Shown here: one piece after another, positions 9,166 to 17,835 of the stretch
Numbering within the stretch: the stretch's first letter is position 1
Layout: each line of letters starts with the position of its first letter
Assembly (NCBI GenBank): GCA_048296855.1
Contig: CP182631.1
Strand: one strand, 5' to 3'
DNA: 64,000 nt
Origin: Pseudocolwellia sp048296855
GTDB taxonomy: Bacteria > Pseudomonadota > Gammaproteobacteria > Enterobacterales > Alteromonadaceae
The notes under the pieces: generated by a model
The model's input: only the letters and a program-made list of their open reading frames with translations
The model's database searches: none
What the model was told of the DNA's origin: nothing
Program-made: the position numbers and the translations under genes

Positions 9166-11634
9166 TTAATGTTTAATTAATTTAACAAAGCCGATTAGCA
9201 GCTCACCTTTTTTTGTTTTACCTAGCATTTTACCGACAAAGTTATCTGCAGTAAAACCATGCGATTCACCATCAAATTCAATAACTAAGTGATTATCTTG
9301 CTTAATAGTTTTTAATACTTTGCTACCATTACCAAAGTCGACTTGTTCAGGTGCGCCAAAACGTAGTGAGGTTATATCAATATCGTTATGTGCGTTAAAG
9401 CCAGCCTCTGACATGACTAAAACTCTAATAACTGTAGTCTTATCATTAATAATATTATCATCTAATAGTTTTAGTCTGCGATGAACAGTTAGAGGTAAAA
9501 TAATGTTTTTGGAATTATGTTTATCTCTAGCTAAATCATCTCTTTTGGGGACATCAATCGCGGCTAAAGAAAGGTGTGTAGCTCGACCATATTGATCGGT
9601 TAAAACATGTGGACGCTCTAACTTATACCAATAAGTACGTGTACCATCTTCATAGCCAGTACTATTAGGTGTATAAGCTGTACCTGAATTAAATTTCCAG
9701 TGTATACCGTCAATAGATCGTAGGTAAATAGCACGATAATCTAAAAATGCATTGATGATCATATGGTATTGCACTTCATCTTTCCAAAGTACAGGATCTT
9801 CATAATTTGAATTACGGTATTTTTGAGGAATAATTTTGTTATTTTGTAATGGACTTGTTAATACTTTATAAGGGCCTAATGGATTAGTATTCTTACTTAT
9901 CATCATAGCACCTGCTTTCGTTACAAAGAGAAAGCGACCGTCATCTAATTGTACTCCTGATAAATTACGTTCAAAACGATAAAAGGCTTTTGGGCTTTCT
10001 GGTGCGTCAGTTGTATCAATGTCCATAACTCCTAAATACTGCCAAGGACCTTGAATGGTATCGGAAACCAATAGTATTGGCTGAAAGTTAATTAATGAAT
10101 ACAGCATGTAACGGCCATCGTTCAATAATATAATGTCTGGATTATGCCCTAGACCATTCATATATTTGTAACTTAGATCTTTTTTTACTAAATAAGGCCC
10201 TGTTGGTTTGTCTGATACCGTATAACTTACTGTTGAGTGAGGCCATTCCCAGTGGCCTTTAGTCGCATTTGCTGGCCAACGTGTAACATGCATATGGTAC
10301 TTTCCATCTTTGCCTTGTATTGGTCGTCCACCCCAATACGACCAATTGGCATCTTCAATACCATTATCAGCGTCGCGTGGTAAAACACCATCAGCTCCCC
10401 AAAGATCTGTTCTTAAAGATTTATGTATTGGCATAGGCAAGATCAAATCATTAAACGAGGCACCTTTAATCATTTTAACTTTACCAAAAACAGACTTTGA
10501 TGCTTTGCTTGTATTACCACTATAATCATGGGCATAAACCACATAACGGTTATTCGTGCTTTTTTTGGGCGTGAAATCAACAAAGCTAGTTTTGTTTATG
10601 TTATGAGCAATTACTTGCATGTTTTGGCTTGAAGCATCACCTCTATAAAGCGAATAGCTAGCAACATCAACATCTTGACTTTTTTTCCAGCTAATATTAA
10701 TTTCAGCTTCATGCTCTGTTACGGTTAAGTTTGTTGGTGCTTTGGGGGCAATAAGATCTTGTTTAATTAAAGTAACTTTTTTAGAAACTGTATTACGAGT
10801 ATTTTGAGAAGGAGTTATAACGTAGGTATATTCTATTCCATTAATGAGTTTGTTATCTAAAAAATGTGTAGCTTGGGTTGTTGCAATTTTAGTGTATTGA
10901 ATACCTTTTTTATTTTTCTTACCACGATATACATTAACGCTATTTCCTGCTTTTAATGTTTTCGATTGCCAGTTTAAATATACTCCATTAGGTGTTACTT
11001 CGCCTTGTAAATTCAGTTCGTCTTTTACTGTGTCTTCAATACTAATATTTACATAATTAAGAAAGATTTTAATGCCGTGTGATGTGTAAAACGTTACTCT
11101 TACAAAAGGTAAACTTGCTTGAACATCTTCTTGTAATAGTTGATATTTACCTGAAAAATGTTCTACTAATTTATCTGAGCCAGTTAATGTAATATTTTTA
11201 GCTAAGATTCGTTCATGTTCACCAAATACTAAACTAAATGTTATTTTACCATCGCTGATATATTCCAAATCAGCGCCAAACTCCCAACGTATAATATCTC
11301 CAGCTTTCATTTGCTGATAATTAGGATGAGTATTTAGTATATTAGATTCAGCAATACCTACAGAAGCATTTGAATATAAACTTCCTAAATGCAATCCCAT
11401 TTTACTGTCTTTTTCAGCAGAAACAATTCGAGTAGTCCAAAAAGGTGATTGTTTAGCCGCTCGCCAAGAAGACCAAACAGTAGTGAAGTTACCATCATTA
11501 ACATTGGCGTAAGGAGTATTCTCTCCCATTAAAACAACACGCGCGTAGCTTGGAGAAATAAATATGTTAGCAATTATAGTAACTAAAAATATGTCTTTTA
11601 TTTTTTTAACTAATCTCCACTTAAACTTTTGCAT
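9166..11634 (-). CDS. Secreted FN3 and five-bladed propeller protein, putative glycoside hydrolase
   Basis: This 822-residue protein has an N-terminal signal peptide (about 1-31, cleavage after SYA). A beta-rich, CBM-like module covers about residues 35-205. Two fibronectin type III-like domains follow, one from GVYLNWQSKTL and one from APTNLTVTEHEAEINISWKK. From about residue 385 a propeller-type domain resembles GH43/GH117-style folds: SYWGGRPIQGKDGKYHMHV, GHNPDIILLNDGRYMLY and NYEDPVLWKDEVQYHMI each look like blade starts with acidic residues suited to catalysis. I cannot place it in a numbered GH family. It would act in the periplasm or outside. It is the last of three minus-strand genes after the alcohol dehydrogenase and esterase, about 90 bp downstream of the esterase. 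An exo-acting galactosidase or anhydrogalactosidase on substituted agar is a reasonable guess only. Confidence 0.7.
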   Translation of the reverse strand: MQKFKWRLVKKIKDIFLVTIIANIFISPSYARVVLMGENTPYANVNDGNFTTVWSSWRAAKQSPFWTTRIVSAEKDSKMGLHLGSLYSNASVGIAESNILNTHPNYQQMKAGDIIRWEFGADLEYISDGKITFSLVFGEHERILAKNITLTGSDKLVEHFSGKYQLLQEDVQASLPFVRVTFYTSHGIKIFLNYVNISIEDTVKDELNLQGEVTPNGVYLNWQSKTLKAGNSVNVYRGKKNKKGIQYTKIATTQATHFLDNKLINGIEYTYVITPSQNTRNTVSKKVTLIKQDLIAPKAPTNLTVTEHEAEINISWKKSQDVDVASYSLYRGDASSQNMQVIAHNINKTSFVDFTPKKSTNNRYVVYAHDYSGNTSKASKSVFGKVKMIKGASFNDLILPMPIHKSLRTDLWGADGVLPRDADNGIEDANWSYWGGRPIQGKDGKYHMHVTRWPANATKGHWEWPHSTVSYTVSDKPTGPYLVKKDLSYKYMNGLGHNPDIILLNDGRYMLYSLINFQPILLVSDTIQGPWQYLGVMDIDTTDAPESPKAFYRFERNLSGVQLDDGRFLFVTKAGAMMISKNTNPLGPYKVLTSPLQNNKIIPQKYRNSNYEDPVLWKDEVQYHMIINAFLDYRAIYLRSIDGIHWKFNSGTAYTPNSTGYEDGTRTYWYKLERPHVLTDQYGRATHLSLAAIDVPKRDDLARDKHNSKNIILPLTVHRRLKLLDDNIINDKTTVIRVLVMSEAGFNAHNDIDITSLRFGAPEQVDFGNGSKVLKTIKQDNHLVIEFDGESHGFTADNFVGKMLGKTKKGELLIGFVKLIKH

Positions 11635-11724
11635 ATCTTTATCCCTTCAAAAAGAATGGCTTTATTCGTGTTTTTAATATGCTATCCGATGTAAATCAAT
11701 GCTAAATATAATAATTAGATAGCA

Positions 11725-12525
11725 CTAATTATTCTTTTCTAGTGAATCAAAAAAGTGTAATGTTTTTGCTACGTTTTTATGCCAGTAAGGCCATTCGTGA
11801 CAACCGCTTAATGATTCGAAGTGATGCTCAATATTGTTACTTTTAAGCTGTTCAACAAAGTTGAGGTTACTTTCAAATAATGTGTCTTCTGCGCCACAGT
11901 CTAAACGTAACGGGGGTAAGTTATTTTTGTTATTGTTAAGCCAATAAATAATGTCGCTTTCGTTGCTGTTGTCGCATTGGTATTGGTTAAGTGGTGTTTC
12001 GGTAAAGTGCTTTAAATCATCTAACTTGGTAATGGCTGAATGAGCTGAAATACCGTTAAATAATTCTGGGTATTTAGCGCCTAATCTTAATGCGCCATAA
12101 CCACCCATTGAAAGCCCCGAGATATAAACATTGCTTGATTCAGACACTGCATTTACCGTTTGTTTTACCGCGGTTATTACGTCGTCTACTATCCATTGTT
12201 CATAGTTGCCATGATCTTTTAAAGGTAAATATGACGAGCCATCCCATAATCCACCGTCAGAAGGCATTACTAAAACAAACTCAGATAAGCCTTCTTGTTT
12301 GAGTTGTTCGTATACCTTATGTACGCCGCCTAAATCCATCCATACCCAGTTATTACCATATACACCGTGCAATAAAATCACTACAGGTACGTTTTTCCCC
12401 ATGTTTTGTGCGTTGTAAATGGTAACGTCTGCGCGGCGTTTTAGGTGAGACGAATACACGGTAAGTGTTTGTGTATTCGCTCTTGAGTAATCAGGGTTAG
12501 AGACTTCTAATCGAAGAATGGTCAT
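11725..12525 (-). CDS. Esterase D-like alpha/beta hydrolase (S-formylglutathione hydrolase-like)
   Basis: This 266-residue cytoplasmic protein of the esterase D superfamily has an HGVYGNNWVW oxyanion region, the nucleophile elbow GLSMGG, an Asp in LDCGAEDTL and a His in GCHEWPYW, so the triad is complete. Esterase D proteins include S-formylglutathione hydrolase, which finishes glutathione-dependent formaldehyde oxidation, and also acetyl-sugar esterases. The gene lies about 60 bp downstream of a class III-like alcohol dehydrogenase. That pairing is the classical formaldehyde detoxification set and supports the first function. It is also shorter than canonical FghA proteins of about 280 residues. 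A GAGGTG ribosome-binding site precedes the start. Deacylation of an algal oligosaccharide is the alternative. Confidence 0.68.
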   Translation of the reverse strand: MTILRLEVSNPDYSRANTQTLTVYSSHLKRRADVTIYNAQNMGKNVPVVILLHGVYGNNWVWMDLGGVHKVYEQLKQEGLSEFVLVMPSDGGLWDGSSYLPLKDHGNYEQWIVDDVITAVKQTVNAVSESSNVYISGLSMGGYGALRLGAKYPELFNGISAHSAITKLDDLKHFTETPLNQYQCDNSNESDIIYWLNNNKNNLPPLRLDCGAEDTLFESNLNFVEQLKSNNIEHHFESLSGCHEWPYWHKNVAKTLHFFDSLEKNN

Positions 12526-12584
12526 TTACACCTCAGTATTTTTACGGCTTGGTTCTTTACGGTATTGTTTTTGATCGTATTATT

Positions 12585-13697
12585 TTAAATATCGTCCATA
12601 ACAATAACGCCTTTAGCGATACGGCCGTTAAGTAAATCGTCAAAACCTTGTGCTACGTCTTCTAATTTATAGGTTTTGGTCACTAATTCATCTAACTTTA
12701 AGTCACCTTTTGTATAAAGGTCGAGTACTTTAGTGAAGTCGCGTTCTGGGTTACACATGCCGTATAGCGGGTTGATGTAAATTTTGTCCCATTCAAACAA
12801 TTCGCAATCAAAATCTATGCGTTGCTCAATACCACTTACTTGTACGGCGGTGCCTGCATTTCTTATTAAGGCTAAAGGAGCAGAGCCTAACGCCGGAATT
12901 GCTGTACATTCAAAAGCGTAATCAGCGCCACGTCCTGCGGTAAGGGCTTTTACTTTTTCTTTTACGTTAATAAAATCAGTATCATCTTTTTCAGCAATTA
13001 TGCCGTGTGTAGCTCCAAATTCTTTCGCTTGGTCGATGCGTTCTTGGCTTATGTCTATCGCGATGATTTTAGCTGCACCTGAATTTTTAGCACCTTGAAT
13101 TGCATTTAAGCCAACACCACCACACCCGATAACACAAACGGATGAACCCGCGTCTACTTTAGCGGCATTAACTACCGAACCCCAGCCTGTCATAACACCA
13201 CAGCCAATAATTGATGCAGTAGCCAATGAAATGTCATGATTAATTTTTACTACGGCTGCTTGTTTTACTACCGCATATTCGCTCATGGCGCCTAAATGAA
13301 AAGAGCGTTCGATAGGTGTGTTTTCGTGTGTAGTGCTTTCAATATGGGCATGGCCCGATAAACCACAACCGCAAACAGGCGAGTTTTTTTCACAAATATG
13401 TAAGTTACCTTCGTTACACTGAAAACATTCGCCACAAGGGATCGCCCAGTTAAGTATGACTTTATCGCCAATGCTGACTTTAGTTACTTTGTCGCCAACC
13501 GCTTGAACAATACCCGCACCTTCGTGGCCTACAATAAAGTTTTTATTCCACGTTTGAATTGAATCCCAATCTGTATGACAAATGCCAGCAGCCGCAATTT
13601 TAACTAATACTTCGTCGTCTTTAGGTTGGTCTACGTCTACAGTGGTAACTTGATAGCTACCTTGTCCATTTGATACAACAGCTTTAGATTTTATCAT
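12585..13697 (-). CDS. Zinc alcohol dehydrogenase, class III (formaldehyde dehydrogenase) type
   Basis: This 370-residue zinc-dependent medium-chain dehydrogenase has the length typical of class III enzymes. The catalytic zinc site is built by Cys in AGICHTDW and His in GHEGAG. The structural zinc loop carries CGECFQCNEGNLHIC, and the NAD-binding loop is GCGGVGLNAIQGA. Class III enzymes oxidise S-hydroxymethylglutathione formed from formaldehyde, but aryl-alcohol dehydrogenases of this type are close relatives. The gene is first in a minus-strand set with the esterase and the secreted propeller, and is divergent from an AraC regulator that probably controls it. Zinc alcohol dehydrogenases of this kind accompany P450 demethylases in porphyran-degrading bacteria, which fits with the nearby MocDE/F-like oxygenase. 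The ribosome-binding site is poor. Confidence 0.8.
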   Translation of the reverse strand: MIKSKAVVSNGQGSYQVTTVDVDQPKDDEVLVKIAAAGICHTDWDSIQTWNKNFIVGHEGAGIVQAVGDKVTKVSIGDKVILNWAIPCGECFQCNEGNLHICEKNSPVCGCGLSGHAHIESTTHENTPIERSFHLGAMSEYAVVKQAAVVKINHDISLATASIIGCGVMTGWGSVVNAAKVDAGSSVCVIGCGGVGLNAIQGAKNSGAAKIIAIDISQERIDQAKEFGATHGIIAEKDDTDFINVKEKVKALTAGRGADYAFECTAIPALGSAPLALIRNAGTAVQVSGIEQRIDFDCELFEWDKIYINPLYGMCNPERDFTKVLDLYTKGDLKLDELVTKTYKLEDVAQGFDDLLNGRIAKGVIVMDDI

Positions 13698-13854
13698 TTT
13701 TAAATATCACATTTTATAATTACCTTTGGGTGATTTGACCATTGTTTTGAGAGTATTACTATTAATTAACTTTCAATAAATATCATAATTATGCTTTTTA
13801 TTTTGTTTTTATCGTGGTATTTATTACGTAAGTGTAGAATATTTGTTGTTGATT

Positions 13855-14715
13855 ATGCCTGATAAAAATAAAGTATATTGCGAACCTTTTTGTATAAAAG
13901 AGGGGTATCAGTTTGAAATTCATAAAGTGGAATATGGTGAAAACGACTCTTATTCATGTTTTATGCATTTTCATGAGGTGCATGAGTTTATTATTTTTGA
14001 ACAGATAGAAGGGGACTATTACTATAATCAAGGTGAGTCAAAACTACTTGATAATGACATTGTTTATACACCCGCATTAGAAACTCATAACTTTGAATTA
14101 AGCGAGCGACCAAAGTCTTGGTATATTATTCAGTTTATTCCTGAAGTACTTAACCAGCCTGAACTGCAAAAAGTGAGTTTTTTATTACAGCAAGGCCAAC
14201 AACTTAGGTTGAAAAAAGAAGATATTGCGATTGTTCAAATGCAAGTTAAATGGTTACACCAATGTTATTTAGAAAACCCATTAGATGGCAAAAGCTTGTT
14301 GTTACTAAGGCTGTTAATTTTATGGATTTCAGATAAAGCACAAGCCATAAAAATGCCGAATACTATTTCGCTAACATCTAGCCAAAATTACGAGAAGTTG
14401 TCTCCGGTTATCGACTTATTTAGACAAAGTCCTTATGTTGATATTTCTTTAACTGAAGCAGCAGAAATGTGCTTTGTATCGCCTTCGCATTTTTCACGTA
14501 TGTTTAAGCGAATATTTAGGTGTAATTATTCTGAATACAGTTTAAATCACAAATTATATAGTGCGGCTCGATTGTTAAGCCAAACAGAAAGGTCGATAAC
14601 TGATATTAGTTACGAGCTTGATTTTTCAAGCCCGTCTCATTTTATTGCTCAATTTAAAAAGCATTTTAATACAACACCTTATAAATATCGCATAGGCGTT
14701 AAAAGCCGTAGTTAA
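13855..14715 (+). CDS. AraC-family transcriptional regulator
   Basis: This 286-residue protein runs from the ATG at 13855; a run of TTG codons 12 bp upstream allows a slightly longer form. The N-terminal part is a cupin-type sensing domain (FHEVHEFIIFEQ, TPALETHNFEL). The C-terminal 100 residues hold two helix-turn-helix motifs of the AraC/XylS type, ending in ITDISYELDFSSPSHFIAQFKKHF. It is divergent from the alcohol dehydrogenase gene across a 157-bp AT-rich gap, so local control of the dehydrogenase, esterase and propeller set is likely. The inducer is unknown; the cupin domain fold suits a small sugar. Confidence 0.88.
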   Translation: MPDKNKVYCEPFCIKEGYQFEIHKVEYGENDSYSCFMHFHEVHEFIIFEQIEGDYYYNQGESKLLDNDIVYTPALETHNFELSERPKSWYIIQFIPEVLNQPELQKVSFLLQQGQQLRLKKEDIAIVQMQVKWLHQCYLENPLDGKSLLLLRLLILWISDKAQAIKMPNTISLTSSQNYEKLSPVIDLFRQSPYVDISLTEAAEMCFVSPSHFSRMFKRIFRCNYSEYSLNHKLYSAARLLSQTERSITDISYELDFSSPSHFIAQFKKHFNTTPYKYRIGVKSRS

Positions 14716-14728
14716 ACTCCATGAAGCT

Positions 14729-15100
14729 TTAACAAGTTTTAGTAAATAGTATTTTACTGAGCTGCTTGTTGTTTTTCCAACCGTGGGGCGTGTCTGCTTC
14801 AAAGCTAATAAAATCACCTGCTTTGTATTCCATACTTTGTGTTTGCTCATTTTGACTATTACCCGCAATTAATGTTCCTGATCCACTAATCACATAGGCA
14901 AGCCATTTGTCTTGTGAGGAATGTATTGGAAACTCTGCAGCATCAGGTTGTATCGTAAAAATAAACATAAATACATCTGCATATTCAATTGATACGCCGT
15001 CCCATCCCTCGGGAAATTCATCAATGGATATATCGGGAGCATTTTTTCGAACAAGTTTACTGTTGCCAGAGTTGGCGAGCATTTCAATAACTGAAGCCAT
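14729..15100 (-). CDS. Single-domain cupin protein
   Basis: This 123-residue protein has one cupin barrel with the metal-site motifs FPIHSSQDKWLAYVISG (motif 1) and ADTPHGW (motif 2). Such small cupins act as isomerases, lyases or sensors of sugars and sugar acids. The exact function cannot be assigned. The gene follows the GH2 gene on the minus strand after a 129-bp gap that contains a strong stem-loop. It has its own good AGGTGA ribosome-binding site. It converges with the AraC gene, the two stops lying only 13 bp apart. Confidence 0.75.
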   Translation of the reverse strand: MASVIEMLANSGNSKLVRKNAPDISIDEFPEGWDGVSIEYADVFMFIFTIQPDAAEFPIHSSQDKWLAYVISGSGTLIAGNSQNEQTQSMEYKAGDFISFEADTPHGWKNNKQLSKILFTKTC

Positions 15101-15136
15101 AAATCACCTATTTGTTGTGTCTGTTTGTTGTAATAT

Positions 15137-15175
15137 AGGTGCTCTACTTAACCTGAAACGTTAAGTAGAGCACCT
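15137..15175. terminator. Strong stem-loop between GH2 and cupin genes
   Basis: A perfect 16-bp inverted repeat, AGGTGCTCTACTTAAC / GTTAAGTAGAGCACCT, has a 7-nt loop. A T-rich tail follows in the plus direction only. For the minus-strand GH2-cupin pair it could be a processing or attenuation signal more than a clean terminator. Confidence 0.6.
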
Positions 15176-15229
15176 GTCTTTTGCTTTTGATTTTTTGTTG
15201 TTTTTATTCGTTTAATTGTGAGATGAGTG

Positions 15230-17629
15230 TTATAGCTCGTCTTGATCTTCCCACATTTCTGGCCAATACCTGTAGATACTATGACCATATTTTTCTAAAC
15301 GTGCATCAGCCTCTGCTAAGTAAGCTAAACTTTTGGCCTTTGCTGTTTGTTGATCGCCAATAAGTAAGGTGTAGTTGTTGTCAGACAAAACGCTACCCTC
15401 ATCATCTTTAATCACTAAAGCAACATCAAAGGTGCCTTCAGCATTGTCCGGTAGTTGCCAATCTATATCGATAAATGCAGTAGAGCTATCGCGATCAACA
15501 TTGACTTTTTGACTGCCTGAAACATTCGTGTTTTTGCCTTCATATAATACTTTCCATTCAAGTGTTAAGTCGTTAAATGCTTTTTGGTAGTCGTTTACTA
15601 TCCATAGCTGCCCAGTAAACGTACTGCCAGCATTCCAACGGCGTTTTTTAAATTGTAAACTTGGCAGTAAAGGGGCGTAAGAGCGTTTTAGCCAATCAAA
15701 CGCTATTTTTTTCTTACCGTAATAATCAACCACTCCCCATTTTATATCAGGTACATGAGTAATAAAGTGGCATAAAGCGACACCACTCATTTTTGGTTTA
15801 CGACGACGATAGGTCTCTAAAGCAAATTGAATAACTGTACCTTGTGCTATTTGTGTGGCTTCAACAAATTCAGCTAAAGACCCCATTTTGTAATCATTAA
15901 ATACTTCAAAATTTAGGTTGATTAACATGTCGATATCGGCCCAATGATATGCCCAGCTTGGGCCCATTGGCCAAAGTTCATCTTCAGGAATAAACTTTTT
16001 GAGGCTTTCAATATTTGGTGCTGAAGCGGCTGTTAGCTCAGGAATAATGGCGCAATCAAGTGCAGGATAATATTCTTCCATATATTCTTTGCCACCCTGA
16101 TAGTAATGCTCATTAGCATGCATTGATTCATTTGCTCTAAAGCCCATGTTTTGTGCAGACTCTGAACTTAATGGTGATGCCAATCCATAGGGAATATTGG
16201 TATTTTCTTTAACTTTTTCGCCTATAATCTCCATTAAGGCTTTATTGCCACTTTCTTCATGAGCACCAGAGAAAAATACTTCTTCTCCACCCATCCAGAA
16301 TATTTGAGAAGGATGATTACGACGCTCTTTTACCGTAGCAATACACTCGTGTAGTACGCCATCAATAAATGATTGTTCTTTAGGGTAGGCTTGAGTCGCT
16401 AAGGTAAAGTTAGTCCATACGGTTATGCCTAGTTCATCACATATTCTATAAAAGTCAGGAATTTCAGGTGGATGCCAGCCAAAAATACGTAAGTTGTTAA
16501 TGTTAGCTTCTTTAACCATGGCTAAGCGATCTTCGTATTTTTTAAGGCTATTTTTGCCATAGAAGAATGAAGGTTGTCCACCCCAGCAAGCAGAGCGTAA
16601 AAAGTGTTTGTTGCCATTAATAATAAATGTCCATGGGAATTCGTTATCGTAACCAGGATTAAAGTCCATAGTTACTTCACGTAGCCCAATGGTTTCTGAA
16701 GTACTGTCTAATGATAATATTGGTGCATCAGAGGTAGCGTTTTGAATAACGAGACCTAAGGTGTATAAGTTTTGATCACCCATATCCCAAGGCCACCAAA
16801 GCTTGGCGTTTTCAATAGAAATTGTTGTGTTGATTTTGCTTGCGCCTTTAGCAACTGTGACTTCTAGTGAAAACTCAGTAGTGCTTGTTTCGCAATTTTT
16901 ACCTGTTAACGTACCGGAAAGTTTGATGTTTTGATCTGTATTGGTGTGGTTTTCAATATCAACAATTAGATTAACATTAGCATGGCCGCAACCATCGATA
17001 ATAGAGTCGTTTTGCACAGTAATATCGGTGCGGACACTATCAATACGAACTTGTTCAGTTGCTTCTATTCGTACCGGACGCCAAATACCAAAAGGCACTA
17101 AACCTGAAAAGTAATCGCCAGAGAAGTTAACTTTTTTACCACCACAGTTACGATAGTTTTTAGGTGGTGGATCTAATTTTACCATCAACATATTTGCACC
17201 ACCGCGCCAATCCGCCCAGCTAACACAATCGGTAATATCAAACTCAAACGATGAAAACATGCCTTCATGACGGCCTAGATAAGTGCCGTTAAGCCATACT
17301 TCACAACTATAATCGACACCTTCAAAAACAATTCTTATTTTTTTATTTTTCATTGTTTCTGTTACTGCAAAACGGTGACAGTACCACCATTCATATTCTG
17401 CAGCCCATTTGGCTTTATGCATGTTTCTACCAAATAAAGGATCATCTATTTCATTGGCGCGATGTAGATCTGAATAAACATCGCCAGGCACTGTGGCAAA
17501 ATTCCAGCTGAAATGAGTACCTTGATACTCAGCGGGTAATAAGTGCAATCCTTCAATTTGACCTTGGCCAGGACGCATTCTTTCCATTTGCCATTTACAG
17601 CCACTTAAATCAATGATTTCTCTAGACAT
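15230..17629 (-). CDS. Cytoplasmic GH2 glycosidase (beta-galactosidase/beta-mannosidase-like)
   Basis: This 799-residue glycoside hydrolase family 2 protein has no signal peptide, so it works in the cytoplasm. The N-terminal jelly roll includes FEGVDYSCEVWLNGTYLGRH, then Ig-like domains, and a TIM barrel starts near residue 360 (HFLRSACWGGQPSFFYG). The predicted acid/base lies in WMGGEEV, with Glu449 and Glu450 as candidates where most GH2 enzymes have Asn-Glu. The likely nucleophile is Glu531 in IPELTAAS. In agar-using bacteria a GH2 beta-galactosidase trims galactose from the non-reducing end of agaro-oligosaccharides, and this is the most probable role. A related possibility is hydrolysis of methylated galactobiosides fed to the oxygenase. 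An IclR gene lies just upstream, separated by a terminator. Confidence 0.83.
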   Translation of the reverse strand: MSREIIDLSGCKWQMERMRPGQGQIEGLHLLPAEYQGTHFSWNFATVPGDVYSDLHRANEIDDPLFGRNMHKAKWAAEYEWWYCHRFAVTETMKNKKIRIVFEGVDYSCEVWLNGTYLGRHEGMFSSFEFDITDCVSWADWRGGANMLMVKLDPPPKNYRNCGGKKVNFSGDYFSGLVPFGIWRPVRIEATEQVRIDSVRTDITVQNDSIIDGCGHANVNLIVDIENHTNTDQNIKLSGTLTGKNCETSTTEFSLEVTVAKGASKINTTISIENAKLWWPWDMGDQNLYTLGLVIQNATSDAPILSLDSTSETIGLREVTMDFNPGYDNEFPWTFIINGNKHFLRSACWGGQPSFFYGKNSLKKYEDRLAMVKEANINNLRIFGWHPPEIPDFYRICDELGITVWTNFTLATQAYPKEQSFIDGVLHECIATVKERRNHPSQIFWMGGEEVFFSGAHEESGNKALMEIIGEKVKENTNIPYGLASPLSSESAQNMGFRANESMHANEHYYQGGKEYMEEYYPALDCAIIPELTAASAPNIESLKKFIPEDELWPMGPSWAYHWADIDMLINLNFEVFNDYKMGSLAEFVEATQIAQGTVIQFALETYRRRKPKMSGVALCHFITHVPDIKWGVVDYYGKKKIAFDWLKRSYAPLLPSLQFKKRRWNAGSTFTGQLWIVNDYQKAFNDLTLEWKVLYEGKNTNVSGSQKVNVDRDSSTAFIDIDWQLPDNAEGTFDVALVIKDDEGSVLSDNNYTLLIGDQQTAKAKSLAYLAEADARLEKYGHSIYRYWPEMWEDQDEL

Positions 17630-17751
17630 ATTTATTCTCTATTTTGAATTTTAGGAAAATTAATTTATTTATGTATTAAACATTGAATGAATAATACACT
17701 TATTTTTATATGAATTTATTATTTAAATATGAATATGTCAACAAAAAACAG

Positions 17752-17781
17752 CAAAAAAAAATCCAAGCATTGGCTTGGATT
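17752..17781 (-). terminator. Terminator of the IclR gene
   Basis: On the minus strand AATCCAAGCC-aat-GCTTGGATT is followed by nine T residues. It separates iclR-type transcription from the GH2 gene that begins at 17629. Confidence 0.85.
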
Positions 17782-17835
17782 AATCGTTAATATTTTTGAA
17801 ATCATCAGTTAATAAGGAGGATCAGCATAAGCATT

